Numbered from the stretch's first letter, positions 14,146 to 23,619 are shown. The stretch: 24,174 nucleotides of DNA from an uncultured Eubacteriales bacterium (GCA_902772685.1 CACYBO010000174.1:1-24174); one strand, 5' to 3'. Made by a program: numbers and translations. The notes: generated by a model not told the origin, from the sequence alone.

Positions 14146-16779
14146 ATGTTATTTTGTTCGTTAAGTCTTATGGATTTAGTGCCGGTTCTGGTCATACTGG
14201 TGTACTTGTTCACCGTTGTATGCCGCTGGCGTGTCTTCAGAAGAATGAACATAAGACCATGGCTGAGCCTTATCCCTGTGGTGAATTCATTTATGATATT
14301 CAGGCGGTGCTGGAAGGTATGGCCTTTCATTTTTTTGGCCGCCCTGACTCTTATATTCGGATTTGTTGTTCAGACGACTGCGTACATGGACATCAATCTG
14401 CCGATCCCGACTTATGTCAAGTCGAATATGACGGTGCTTGCCATCGTATGTCTCATGATTATCACCATTTTGATGTACAAACATCTCGCTTTTGCCTTTG
14501 GGCATGATATTGGTTATGTTATGGGGCTGTTGTTTCTGAACCCTGTTTTTCTGGGTCTGCTGGCATTTTCAAAAAATACATTTCACGAGGAACTTGTCGG
14601 TCTCAGAGGCAGGGAACTCAAAGAATATACAATGCATAACCGAACCCTGGCAAACAGGATACTGAGTGCGGTTTCTGCCGTTATCATTGTATGCACATCC
14701 ATCGGCTACATCGGGTATGTCATGATGACGGAGCACCAGCCGGGTTTTTTGATCAGCAGAAACCTCAGCGAAACGTATAAGACCACTGCCGGCAAGGTCA
14801 GCGGGACAGGCGAAGTCGTGTACCCGGCGCTGGAAGTAAAAAGCGGTCCGGATTTCGATGTCAGAGAGCATTATTTCCCTGACAAATCACACGTCAAGGA
14901 GACAACGGTCTACATGTATCTGATAGGTTCTGATCTGGAAGACACAACAGGATCCGCGTCCATTAATCTGGCCCAGATAAAAGACGCGACAGAAGGGGAA
15001 AAAAATCTCAAATTCATCATCGAGGCGGGAGGAACCGACAGATGGTTCACCGACGGATACGAAAACGGAAAGACCGGCAGATACATGATAAAGGACGGGA
15101 AGATTACACTGCTGGAAACACTTCCGTCGAATACGAGTATGTCAAAGGGGGAGACCCTGAAAGACTTTCTGATCTGGGCAAATAACAATTATTCATCAGA
15201 TCGGAAGATGCTGTTTTTCTGGGATCACGGCGGCGGCATATCCGGGTTCGGAGTCGATATCGTGAATCCGGGCACTCCGAAAGAGGAGAAGTCGCTGCTG
15301 CCGATCAGAAACGGAGAGCGGCCAATGCTGTCCATGGATGATATCAGACGGGCGCTTAACAGCTCCGGTCAGAAATACGATTTGATCGCATTCGATGCAT
15401 GCCTCATGCAGACGATGGAGGTGGGTCAGTGTCTGGAACCTTTCGCCGACTATCTGCTTGCGTCTGAAGAGAGTGAGCCGAACAGCGGCTTGTACTACAC
15501 TGCGGCTTTTTCAAGGCTTGCTAGACAGCCGGACCTCGACACTCTGAAGTTCGGTTCTATGATGTGTTCCTCTTATGATCAGTCGCTGGAACTGCTCAAG
15601 GGAGGCCCTCAGGCAGGTTATACAATGTCAATGGTAGACCTCAGATATATTCCTGTGGTGCAGGAAACCATTATGAGCTATCTGGACGGGCTCGACGAAC
15701 AGTTCAGAATCGATAAGAGCAGTTTCATCAATATGTCGACTGCCCGTTCAAAGGCGTATGAATTTCAGATGGAGGATCAGATAGACCTGATCGATTTCAT
15801 AAACAAGAGCGACATTTCCGCTGCGCAAAAGGAGAAAATGATAAATACGGTCAAGAAAGCTGTAGCTGTGCGCAACGCGGCAAGCGCGACCAACATCAAT
15901 GGCCTGGCGATCTATATGCCTTATGATGATCTCTACAGTTACTCTAACATATACGAACAGATGGAGAAACTGGACATGAAATCCGAGACTAAAGTATATA
16001 ATGATTTTGCCAGCATTATCGGGAGCCAGAAAACCACAAAGGATGGTAAATACGCAGGATACTTCAAAAATGAAGACTGGTATGTCGACGATTTTGAAGA
16101 ATATAACATCACTCTTTATAAGCAGGATATACCGCTCATAAAACGAGGCAATGCGTATGAAATCGATCTTTCCGAAGAAGAATGGGAATCGATAATAGGG
16201 TATGAACAGGGGCTTAAAATCAAGGTCGGGAGCCGGTATGCTGATCTCGGCAGCAGTGATTCCTATTCATTGGACGAAGAGGGTCACTACATGGTGGATT
16301 TCAAAGACAAATGGCTGGCAATAGATGGGATCCTTGTTGCAGTACATCCGGGAACTACCCGGGAATCCGAAGACGGAGAAACGATTCACAGCGGGACAGT
16401 GGACGCATCGCTGAACTTTATGGAGCCGATTACGATATATGTTGAGTGGACCGATAAAGGCAAAGGGAAAATAGATGGGACAATAACGGGGTATCTTCCG
16501 AAGGATCAGGATTCTGACGATATCGATGAGACGGGAATGCCGCGTGGCGTTAAGCAATTCAAGGCGAGCAATACGGTCACCTTCCTCTATGACTGGTATG
16601 ATAAGGACGGCAATTATCTTACGACAGCCCTTGGTCACTGGCCGATCAATGTTGGCATGTACGGACTCAAACTGACGCAGAAGGATATCAGTTCAGAGGA
16701 ATACAACTACTACGGTATCCTTCGGGATGTTCTGAACAGGGAATCCCAGACCGAGACGTTGCACCACAAGTCGCATTAG
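14146..16779 (+). CDS. Membrane protein fused to a C11 (clostripain) peptidase domain
   Basis: The protein is 877 residues. The first ~210 hold about five membrane helices (near 8-26, 58-77, 93-112, 122-142 and 170-195), with the short basic RPWLSLIPVVNSFMIFRRCW segment seen in small DUF5684-like membrane domains. After a linker comes a C11 cysteine-peptidase domain: VYMYLIGSDLE opens it, FFWDHGGG gives the catalytic H361 and IAFDACLMQTMEV gives the catalytic C419. ASEESEPNSGLYY follows as in relatives. The last ~250 residues are beta-rich and probably form a separate domain. Clostripain relatives cleave after Arg or Lys and self-process in the presence of calcium. With the helices first, the catalytic part is probably outside the cell membrane. 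ATG at 14146 follows GTGAGGT. Confidence 0.87.
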   Translation: MLFCSLSLMDLVPVLVILVYLFTVVCRWRVFRRMNIRPWLSLIPVVNSFMIFRRCWKVWPFIFLAALTLIFGFVVQTTAYMDINLPIPTYVKSNMTVLAIVCLMIITILMYKHLAFAFGHDIGYVMGLLFLNPVFLGLLAFSKNTFHEELVGLRGRELKEYTMHNRTLANRILSAVSAVIIVCTSIGYIGYVMMTEHQPGFLISRNLSETYKTTAGKVSGTGEVVYPALEVKSGPDFDVREHYFPDKSHVKETTVYMYLIGSDLEDTTGSASINLAQIKDATEGEKNLKFIIEAGGTDRWFTDGYENGKTGRYMIKDGKITLLETLPSNTSMSKGETLKDFLIWANNNYSSDRKMLFFWDHGGGISGFGVDIVNPGTPKEEKSLLPIRNGERPMLSMDDIRRALNSSGQKYDLIAFDACLMQTMEVGQCLEPFADYLLASEESEPNSGLYYTAAFSRLARQPDLDTLKFGSMMCSSYDQSLELLKGGPQAGYTMSMVDLRYIPVVQETIMSYLDGLDEQFRIDKSSFINMSTARSKAYEFQMEDQIDLIDFINKSDISAAQKEKMINTVKKAVAVRNAASATNINGLAIYMPYDDLYSYSNIYEQMEKLDMKSETKVYNDFASIIGSQKTTKDGKYAGYFKNEDWYVDDFEEYNITLYKQDIPLIKRGNAYEIDLSEEEWESIIGYEQGLKIKVGSRYADLGSSDSYSLDEEGHYMVDFKDKWLAIDGILVAVHPGTTRESEDGETIHSGTVDASLNFMEPITIYVEWTDKGKGKIDGTITGYLPKDQDSDDIDETGMPRGVKQFKASNTVTFLYDWYDKDGNYLTTALGHWPINVGMYGLKLTQKDISSEEYNYYGILRDVLNRESQTETLHHKSH

Positions 16780-16794
16780 AATCACAAAAAATAA

Positions 16795-16831
16795 ATAATC
16801 CCGGGTCCTTATGGATCCGGGATTATGTTTT
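16795..16831. terminator. Bidirectional terminator between C11 peptidase and lipoprotein genes
   Basis: Bases 16795-16808 pair with 16813-16826 over 14 positions (one G-T) around a TTAT loop, and GTTTTG follows. The left flank is A-rich, giving a T-tract for the minus-strand gene ending at 16840. Confidence 0.88.
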
Positions 16832-16839
16832 GCCACGAA

Positions 16840-18228
16840 TTATTTGGATTCGTTATTCGGGTTCGTTCTGCGTCTGTTGCGCATGATCACAACCAGTGAT
16901 GCGATTGCGATAGCGATCAGCACAATGACGATTGCGATAGGAGTTGCTTTTCCTATGCCGCCCTCATCCTCAAGTGAGGTGCCAACAGATTTGGAACCGC
17001 TGACTGCATATACGTGAACGGCATCTGTTGTTCCTTCGTAGTACTCTACGACTACTGTCTGGCCTTCCGCCTCGCTGGCAGTGATGTCGAGATCAGCGCC
17101 TGCGATATTGTATGTCGTTCCATTGTCCAGCGTGATGCTTCTGCCGCCGCAGTCAGTAACGACGCCCTGAGCGCTTAAGATAGCAGGCTCGGTTTCCGGA
17201 GGGTCAGTCTCCGTCGGAGGATCAGTCTCTGTCGGAGGATCGGTCTCTGTCGGAGGATCAGTTTCTGTTGGAGGATCAGTCTCTGTCGGAGGATCGGTCT
17301 CTGTTGGAGGATCAGTCTCCGTTGGAGGATCGGTCTTTGTCTGAGTCTGGCTCTGAGTCTTTGTTTCGGTCTTTGTCTTTGTCTTAGTTTCAGTCTTCGT
17401 CTTTGTCTTCGTCTCAGTCTTCGTCTTGGTTGGCTTCTTAGCCGGATCCTTTGTCGTCAGGTAACTGGAAGCGATATATCTGTCCTTACCCTTATATTCA
17501 ACTCTGCTCCAACCGTTGCTGAGAATGCCGGTCCTTGTAAGCTTCTGTCCTTTCTTGACGGTTGAGATTTTATTTGCCGACACATCGGCGTCCGCCCTGA
17601 CATTGACATCTGTAGATGCCCAGACAGTTTCATCGACAGCTTTGATCGATACAGAATCTTTTGTTGCTTCTGTAGGCTCTGTCTTCTCAGCGACTTCTAT
17701 GCTTCTTACATAGGCATGAGTTGTATCAGCATCGTCGATGACTCCGGCATACTTGATTCTGATGGTTTCACCAGGTTTGATGGAACTCTTTTCAGACTCC
17801 TTTGACTTAAAGGTGTATTTTTTCCCGTTGCTGGAAATCGTGACGGTGTTGTCACTGCCCACTGATTCCACTTTTCCTTCAATAATGGTTTCAGCTCCGG
17901 CCACATCGATTACGCGTGTTACTTCACATCCGGAGGTATCGCCGTTTGAGACTTTGCCTGTGTATTCGACAGTTGCTGTATCGCCCGGCTTGATGCCGTC
18001 TTCGGATTCAATGTCCGCGTTTTCAATGTTGAATGTGAGATTCTGGTTCGCCTCTGTGAAGATGGAGAGGTTCGCGTTGCTCAGATCCTCCACAAGACCA
18101 GACACTGCGTGTGAAGTGTCAGTGGCTTCTGTTGTGGTTTCCGGTTCCGGCTCATCAGAGGATCCTCCGCAAGCTGCAAATGCGAATACCATCATCAGGG
18201 CGAGGAGTAATGCGGTGATTTTTTTCAT
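16840..18228 (-). CDS. SH3-domain lipoprotein with TETDPP repeats and C-terminal membrane anchor
   Basis: The 462-residue exported protein begins MKKITALLLALMMVFAFAAC, a lipoprotein signal peptide with C20 as the lipidated residue. Two beta-rich stretches (about 45-185) are followed by a bacterial SH3 (SH3b) domain near 200-260 (VWASTDVNVRADADVS, then GWSRVEYKGKDRYIASSYL). After it comes a Lys/Thr-rich KTKTET tract, then eight copies of a Pro/Thr/Glu/Asp hexapeptide (TETDPP), a small domain, and a C-terminal hydrophobic helix with RNRRR after it. SH3b domains usually bind peptidoglycan. The low-complexity tract would span the wall. ATG at 18228 has GGAGG eight bases upstream; the ATG at 18243 overlaps that site. 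No sortase LPxTG motif is seen. Confidence 0.8.
   Translation of the reverse strand: MKKITALLLALMMVFAFAACGGSSDEPEPETTTEATDTSHAVSGLVEDLSNANLSIFTEANQNLTFNIENADIESEDGIKPGDTATVEYTGKVSNGDTSGCEVTRVIDVAGAETIIEGKVESVGSDNTVTISSNGKKYTFKSKESEKSSIKPGETIRIKYAGVIDDADTTHAYVRSIEVAEKTEPTEATKDSVSIKAVDETVWASTDVNVRADADVSANKISTVKKGQKLTRTGILSNGWSRVEYKGKDRYIASSYLTTKDPAKKPTKTKTETKTKTKTETKTKTKTETKTQSQTQTKTDPPTETDPPTETDPPTETDPPTETDPPTETDPPTETDPPTETDPPETEPAILSAQGVVTDCGGRSITLDNGTTYNIAGADLDITASEAEGQTVVVEYYEGTTDAVHVYAVSGSKSVGTSLEDEGGIGKATPIAIVIVLIAIAIASLVVIMRNRRRTNPNNESK
17198..17341 (-). repeat. Eight 18-bp coding repeats (TETDPP)
   Basis: Eight consecutive 18-bp units (17198, then every 18 bases, to 17341) each encode a TETDPP hexapeptide on the minus strand. 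They differ mainly at third codon positions. Such an array can gain or lose units in frame by slippage or recombination. Confidence 0.92.
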
Positions 18229-18251
18229 TCGGTCAGCCTCCATATCTAATC

Positions 18252-18279
18252 ATTATCACAATAACCCTAAATCTTTCAA
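18252..18279 (-). promoter_or_regulatory. Promoter of the SH3 lipoprotein gene
   Basis: On the reverse strand TTGAAA (18274-18279) and GATAAT (18252-18257) are 16 bases apart, about 24 bases upstream of the ATG at 18228. The spacing to the ribosome site is short but workable. Confidence 0.45.
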
Positions 18280-18387
18280 AAGAATAATTAATTATAATAC
18301 AGCTGAACCTATTTGAGCGCACTTTTAATAAAAATTTATGTTAGAATGACTGCATATCAGGACATCATAGCAGAAAGGAACAATTCA

Positions 18388-19902
18388 ATGAGAACCAGCG
18401 GAATCCTTTTACCGATTTTTTCTCTGCCATCCGGATATGGCATCGGTGATCTCTCTTCAGAGGCTTACAATTTTATAGACAGACTGCACGAAGCGGGACA
18501 AAGGTTCTGGCAGGTTCTGCCGATCGGACCGATCAACAAGGAATTCTGTCCTTATCAGTCCAGTTCAGGCTTCGCCGGCGAGCCGCTGCTCCTTTCTCCT
18601 GAAATTATGAAGGAAAAGGGACTGCTCTCCGAAGAGGATGTTGCGGAAGCGGCAATATGCGCAGCGCAGGAAGAAAAAATCAAACAGAAGAGGCAGCTCC
18701 TGAAAAAGGCGTTCTGCGCCTTTAGAGAATCGTTAGCGGATGACGGGAAGAAGCGTCTGCGATTCCAGACGTTCTGCAGGGAGGAAGAAGAGTGGCTTGA
18801 TGATTTTGCACTGTTCTCCGCGCTGGCAGAACGCTTTGACAGCGGTGACTGGTCCTGCTGGGAGGACGGCATCAAAAGCAGAAATGCGGCGGCGGTGGAA
18901 GCATGGTCATCGGAGCTGTCTGATGAAATAGAGTATTACCGCTGGACGCAATACGAGTTTTTTGATGAATGGAACAGACTCAAAGAATACGCTCACGCAA
19001 AGAGCATAGAGCTTATCGGCGACATTCCGTATTATGCGGCTTTTGAGAGCGCCGACACCTGGGCGTTTCCTGAACTGTTCCGCCTGGGTATGGATGGGGG
19101 CGAAGTATTTGAAGCCGGAGCGCCGCCGGATGCTTTCACAGAGAAAGGACAGTGCTGGGGCAACCCTGTATACAACTGGGATGCGCATAAGGCACAGGAC
19201 TATGACTGGTGGATTCGCAGGATAGAGCAGCAGTTCAGATTTTTTGATGTGGTCAGGATCGATCACATGAGAGGATTTGAATCTTTTTATGCGATTCCGG
19301 GAGATACGGAAGACCCGAGGGAAGGCCACTGGGAAAAAGGTCCCGGGATGGAACTGTTCAGGGCTGTGCAGGAACGTCTCGGAGACTGCAGATTCATCGC
19401 CGAGGATCTTGGTTATCTGACGGAAGAAGTCAAAAGCATGCTGGCGGAAGCGGGATACCCGGGGATGAAGATTTTGCAGTTTGCCTTTGATACAAGTGAA
19501 GAGAATGTTTATCTTCCATTCAACTATGATACAGATCATTCCGTGATATACACCGGGACGCACGACAACGATACAACATTGGGATGGTATGAAAAGGCAG
19601 AGGACTGGAAACAGAGATTTGTCTCCTGGTATCTGCGCGAGAAGTCGGAAATACCGGATCTGCCCGCTGATGAAATAATGGAGCCGGAGGATGCGGTCAG
19701 AGGACTTGTGGAACTGGCCCACAGTTCGCGCTGTGAGACGTGCATCATTCCGATGCAGGATTATCTGATGCTGGGGAGCGAAGCCAGAATCAACGTGCCC
19801 GGAACAGCGAAGGGAAACTGGCGCTGGCAGATGGAAGGGGATGCGTTCAATCAAAAGCTGGCGGCCTCCATCGCAGAGGTGACCGCCAGATACGGAAGAT
19901 AA
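18388..19902 (+). CDS. malQ: 4-alpha-glucanotransferase (amylomaltase, GH77)
   Basis: This 504-residue cytoplasmic enzyme transfers alpha-1,4-glucan segments between oligosaccharides and releases glucose. GH77 signatures are SGILLPIFSLPSGYGIGDL at the N-terminus, GDIPYYAAFESADTWAFPELF, GAPPDAFTEKGQCWGNPVYNW, VRIDHMRGFE with nucleophile D292, FIAEDLGYLT with acid/base E339, and YTGTHDNDTTLGW with D393. The ATG at 18388 has AAAGGA upstream; the open frame extends to 18313 without a ribosome site. A TAGAAT (18342-18347) may be its -10 box. It converges on the phosphoglucomutase gene with 16 bases between the stops, and works with that enzyme and the GH13 hydrolase in glycogen or maltodextrin use. 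Confidence 0.96.
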   Translation: MRTSGILLPIFSLPSGYGIGDLSSEAYNFIDRLHEAGQRFWQVLPIGPINKEFCPYQSSSGFAGEPLLLSPEIMKEKGLLSEEDVAEAAICAAQEEKIKQKRQLLKKAFCAFRESLADDGKKRLRFQTFCREEEEWLDDFALFSALAERFDSGDWSCWEDGIKSRNAAAVEAWSSELSDEIEYYRWTQYEFFDEWNRLKEYAHAKSIELIGDIPYYAAFESADTWAFPELFRLGMDGGEVFEAGAPPDAFTEKGQCWGNPVYNWDAHKAQDYDWWIRRIEQQFRFFDVVRIDHMRGFESFYAIPGDTEDPREGHWEKGPGMELFRAVQERLGDCRFIAEDLGYLTEEVKSMLAEAGYPGMKILQFAFDTSEENVYLPFNYDTDHSVIYTGTHDNDTTLGWYEKAEDWKQRFVSWYLREKSEIPDLPADEIMEPEDAVRGLVELAHSSRCETCIIPMQDYLMLGSEARINVPGTAKGNWRWQMEGDAFNQKLAASIAEVTARYGR

Positions 19903-19918
19903 CGATTCTGTTTTTCGG

Positions 19919-21652
19919 CTATTTTACCAACGCCGTCAGCGCGGTTTTTATTGTTGCAAGTGCAGCATCGCAGCTGTCCGCGTCATCGCCCTGGGCCAGA
20001 AGATAAAGCTTGACCTTTGGTTCTGTTCCGGACGGACGGACGATAGCCTTTGATCCGCCTGCCAGCTCATAAAAGAGCATATTGGTGGACGGCAGTCCGG
20101 TAGGCTCTGTCCTGCCGGTATTTTTTTCTGTAATGACGCCGCTGGAATAATCACGGATTCTTTCGATTGGAAGACCTATTTCAGAAGGCGGCTCACTGCG
20201 AAGCTGCTTCATAACGGCAGCCATCTTGTCCGAAGCGTCAAAACCCTCAAACTGTATCGAAATCACTTCTTCTTTGAAATAACCGTACTTCTCATACATC
20301 TGCTGCAGAACCTGATAAAGAGTCATGCCTTTGCAGGCGTAATAACACGCCATTTCACACAGGAGCATGGAGGCTACAATAGCGTCCTTGTCACGGGCGT
20401 AGGTGCCGCTCAGGTATCCGTTGCTTTCCTCAAATCCGAAGAGGAAGGTGTGTGCGCCGTCGGATTCCCATTCTTTGATCTTTTCGCCGATGTACTTAAA
20501 ACCGGTGAGGACTTCAATCATGGTCACGCCGTTCTTCGCGCAGATGGCATTCGCCATAGGAGTTGAAACGACACTCTTGACTGCAGCACTGTTGGAGGCA
20601 AGCGTGCCGGCTTCCTTTTTCGCTGTGATGATATAATCCAAAAGCAGAACACCCAGCTGATTGCCTGTGAGCATGATGAACTCATCTCCATTGCGGACGA
20701 CTGCTCCGCAGCGGTCGCCGTCCGGGTCTGTACCGATGATGAGGTTTGCGTCATGTTTTTTGGCGAGTTCGATTGCCAGCCCGAATGTTCCGATGTTATC
20801 CGGATTCGGAGAGCTGACGGTCGGAAAATCTCCGTCGATGACCATCTGCTCAGGAACTGTGATGATGTTTCGGGCACCAAGACGCTTCAGTACTTCAGGA
20901 ACGAGCTTGTAGCCTGTTCCGTGAAGCGGGGTGAATATGAGCTTGAAGTCCGCGGCATCTTTGACGGCTGTTGCGCTCGCAGACTGCTCGAGTACGCGGG
21001 AGAGATATTTCTCATCCATTTCATCACCGAGTATGGTGACAAGCCCCGACTCACATGCTTTCGCAAAATCCATAGTCTTTACATCGTCGAAGATGTCGCT
21101 CTTCATCATGGATTCCGCAACCTGAGCCGCATGCTCCGGCGGGAGCTGCGCCCCGTCTTCCCAATAGACTTTATATCCGTTGTATTCCTTAGGATTGTGG
21201 CTCGCAGTCACATTGATTCCGGCGATGGAACCTGTTTCTCTGAGCGCGAATGACAGTTCCGGTGTCGGTCGGAGACTTTCGAAGAAGTATACGTGGATTC
21301 CATTGGCAGCCAGTACGCCTGCCGCTTCGCGTGCGAAGAGATCACTGTTGTTCCTGGAATCGTAGGAGATAGTCACACCGCTTTTGCCGTCGGCGCTTTT
21401 GCCGGTGCCGCCGGTACTGCTGATAATCAGATCAGCCAGCCCCTGTGTGGCGTAACGGACTGTATATACATTCATGCCGAAGAGTCCCGCGCGCATAATG
21501 CCCCGAAGTCCTGCAGTGCCGAAATCAAGAAGCTTGCTGAATCTGCCCTCGATTTCTTTTTCATCACCCGCGAGGGCCCGAAGTTCGCCTTTGGTCTGCT
21601 CGTCGACCTTATCGCTTGCGAGCCAACGATCGTATTCGTTTCTGTAATTCAT
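19919..21652 (-). CDS. pgcA: Phosphoglucomutase / phosphomannomutase (alpha-D-phosphohexomutase)
   Basis: This enzyme interconverts glucose-1-phosphate and glucose-6-phosphate, linking glycogen to glycolysis. Over 577 residues the four expected loops are present: NVTASHNPKEYNGY with phosphoserine S151, the metal loop TDPDGDR (308-314), the sugar-binding GFEESNGYL (406-413) and the phosphate-binding RPSGTEPKVKLY (539-550). The length fits the long Bacillota PgcA type. ATG at 21652 has AGGAGGAG upstream. It starts 17 bases after the GH13 gene in the same direction, so it is the third gene of a glgD-GH13-pgm series. Confidence 0.96.
   Translation of the reverse strand: MNYRNEYDRWLASDKVDEQTKGELRALAGDEKEIEGRFSKLLDFGTAGLRGIMRAGLFGMNVYTVRYATQGLADLIISSTGGTGKSADGKSGVTISYDSRNNSDLFAREAAGVLAANGIHVYFFESLRPTPELSFALRETGSIAGINVTASHNPKEYNGYKVYWEDGAQLPPEHAAQVAESMMKSDIFDDVKTMDFAKACESGLVTILGDEMDEKYLSRVLEQSASATAVKDAADFKLIFTPLHGTGYKLVPEVLKRLGARNIITVPEQMVIDGDFPTVSSPNPDNIGTFGLAIELAKKHDANLIIGTDPDGDRCGAVVRNGDEFIMLTGNQLGVLLLDYIITAKKEAGTLASNSAAVKSVVSTPMANAICAKNGVTMIEVLTGFKYIGEKIKEWESDGAHTFLFGFEESNGYLSGTYARDKDAIVASMLLCEMACYYACKGMTLYQVLQQMYEKYGYFKEEVISIQFEGFDASDKMAAVMKQLRSEPPSEIGLPIERIRDYSSGVITEKNTGRTEPTGLPSTNMLFYELAGGSKAIVRPSGTEPKVKLYLLAQGDDADSCDAALATIKTALTALVK
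19926..19949 (+). terminator. Weak hairpin with T-tract for malQ, inside the pgm end
   Basis: ACC-AA-CGC (19926-19933) can pair with GCG-C-GGT (19939-19945) across an internal loop, with TTTTT directly following. It lies inside the last codons of the convergent phosphoglucomutase gene. It is the only terminator-like element here and is marginal. Confidence 0.3.
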
Positions 21653-21669
21653 ATCGTATACTCCTCCTT

Positions 21670-23604
21670 TTATGTTCGCTCCAGTAACAGAGTGTCTCCA
21701 GGAAACATTGTAATCGTCCCTTCATAAGAAATACCGGTCAGAAGGTCTTCCCAGCGTCCTTCAAGAGGCAGATGCTGTTCCTGCGCACCGCAGTTTGCCG
21801 CTGTAATAATCGGTGCCGCATCGGATGCAGTCTCGCCGTTTTCGCATCCGCTGACGGATCTTTCAAATGCAAAGAGCCCGTCTGCGGCTGCAATAGTCCG
21901 GTACGCTCCCCGCCGATATATACTGCGGGATGCGCGGATAGATGTAATCTTTTTATACCACCCCAGAAGTTCCAGACATTCGCGGCCCCATGGGAAACAG
22001 GTCCGGTTGAACGGGTCCTTGTATCCCTCGATGCCGGCCTCGTCACCGTAATAGATACACGGGACGCCGGGCAATGTCATCTGCAGCAGGGAGGCTATCT
22101 TCAGCAGCCTGATTCCCCGAGCCCACTCAGAGTCGCTCATTTTGATTCCGACCTGCATATGGCGCGGAGGGTCGGCGCCGAGCTCGACGCCCGCCAGCGC
22201 GGTGATGATTCTGACACTGTCGTGGGTTCCAAGAACATTCATCAGACAGTGAAGCACTTCCAGCGGATAATTCTCTACAACAGTCTCAACAGTCTGCGCG
22301 ATACCATTCGCGTTTCCGTACCGCACGAAATCGATTAGTGCAGTGCGGAACGGGTAGTTCATGACAGAATCGAGACGGTTTCCTTCAAAATAGTTTTTTC
22401 GTTCGTCATAGGCGATCTTGTTGGAGGCGTCCTCCCAGACCTCGCCGACAATCAGTGCGTCTTCTTTTTCTTCCTTGGCTGCGCCTACAAGCGCATCGAG
22501 GAATTCGTTCGGAAGCTCATCAGCAACGTCGAGCCGCCAGCCGGATGCGCCGGCTTTGAGCCACTTGCGGACGATGCCGTTTTCTCCTGTTATATAATCG
22601 ATGTAGTCCGGATTGTGTTTATTGATTTTCGGCAAAGTCCGGAAATCCCACCAGCAGTCATAGGTACCGTCTTCGTGGAAGAAGTACCAGTCGCGGTATT
22701 TCGAATCCGGGTTTTCGTAGGCGCCCAGCTCGGCCGGATCGACCGCGGCTGAATCACCTGCAGCAGCAGCTGCCTTTGCAGCGTAATGTCCGTACTTGTC
22801 GAAGTATTTGGAATCGGATCCCGTATGGGCGAACACACCGTCGCAGATGACGCGGATCCCATATTCCTCAGCGGATGCGCAGAGCGCCTTGAAGTCTTCC
22901 TCATCTCCGAACATCGGGTCTATCGTTTCGTAGTCGCCTGTATCGTACTTGTGGCTGGAATAGGCTTCAAAAATCGGGCTCAGATAAATGCATGTCACAT
23001 TCAGGCTTGCCAGATAAGGAAGTTTCTGCCTGATGCCTTCCAGATCGCCGCCGAAAAAGTCATTGTTCAGTATCTTTAGCTTCTGCGGTTTCCACTCCGG
23101 CATACCGCCCCAGTCGTGGCGGTTGGTTTTGCCTTCCATTCTGACGCGCGGACGGCCGGATTTGTGGAAGCGGTCCACGAAGATATGGTAGTAAATACCG
23201 CCGTAGATCCACTCAGGCGCGGCATATGCGCGATTGTAGACCGTCTGCTGCCAGGAGGCAGCTTCGGTGGAAACGATGGCTCTGTTGGCAGCATCCTTGC
23301 CGATGCGCAGAATTCCATCGTCTGTCAACACTTCGAAGTGATACCAATACAGACCGGTGTCATGGATACGGAGCGTTACGAAGTATTCCAGGTAGTCATC
23401 GGTCTGTGCAGGTGTTTCCGTGCCGCCGTTCATCTCATAAACCGCCGGCATATCGTGACGGTCGTATTTGATGATCAGACGGACTGCAGCAGGGCGCAGT
23501 TCCTCTGCGGCGAGGAGCCGGAATGTCAGCTCCGTATTCGCCTTGACAGCACCCTGCGGTGTTTTAAAAAAATTATTTCTCGAGTCGAATATTATTTCAG
23601 CCAT
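21670..23604 (-). CDS. GH13 alpha-glucan hydrolase (neopullulanase / cyclomaltodextrinase-like)
   Basis: This 644-residue glycoside hydrolase has an N-terminal beta domain (1-115), then a GH13 barrel. IYYHIFVDRF (near 137-146) opens the barrel. Nucleophile D359 is in GWRLDVADEL, acid/base E388 in IVGEVWED, and the third carboxylate D462 in LGTHDSVR. A C-terminal beta domain follows. No signal peptide is present, so it acts on cytoplasmic glucan, probably trimming glycogen or maltodextrin. Region I reads DGVFAH, with A259 where Asn is usual. An alanine-rich insertion (near 275-295) follows it. The ATG at 23604 has no clear ribosome site and lies 15 bases after glgD, so translation may be coupled. 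The exact subfamily (GH13_20 or _39) is not certain. Confidence 0.92.
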   Translation of the reverse strand: MAEIIFDSRNNFFKTPQGAVKANTELTFRLLAAEELRPAAVRLIIKYDRHDMPAVYEMNGGTETPAQTDDYLEYFVTLRIHDTGLYWYHFEVLTDDGILRIGKDAANRAIVSTEAASWQQTVYNRAYAAPEWIYGGIYYHIFVDRFHKSGRPRVRMEGKTNRHDWGGMPEWKPQKLKILNNDFFGGDLEGIRQKLPYLASLNVTCIYLSPIFEAYSSHKYDTGDYETIDPMFGDEEDFKALCASAEEYGIRVICDGVFAHTGSDSKYFDKYGHYAAKAAAAAGDSAAVDPAELGAYENPDSKYRDWYFFHEDGTYDCWWDFRTLPKINKHNPDYIDYITGENGIVRKWLKAGASGWRLDVADELPNEFLDALVGAAKEEKEDALIVGEVWEDASNKIAYDERKNYFEGNRLDSVMNYPFRTALIDFVRYGNANGIAQTVETVVENYPLEVLHCLMNVLGTHDSVRIITALAGVELGADPPRHMQVGIKMSDSEWARGIRLLKIASLLQMTLPGVPCIYYGDEAGIEGYKDPFNRTCFPWGRECLELLGWYKKITSIRASRSIYRRGAYRTIAAADGLFAFERSVSGCENGETASDAAPIITAANCGAQEQHLPLEGRWEDLLTGISYEGTITMFPGDTLLLERT

Positions 23605-23619
23605 TAATTTATTGTATCG

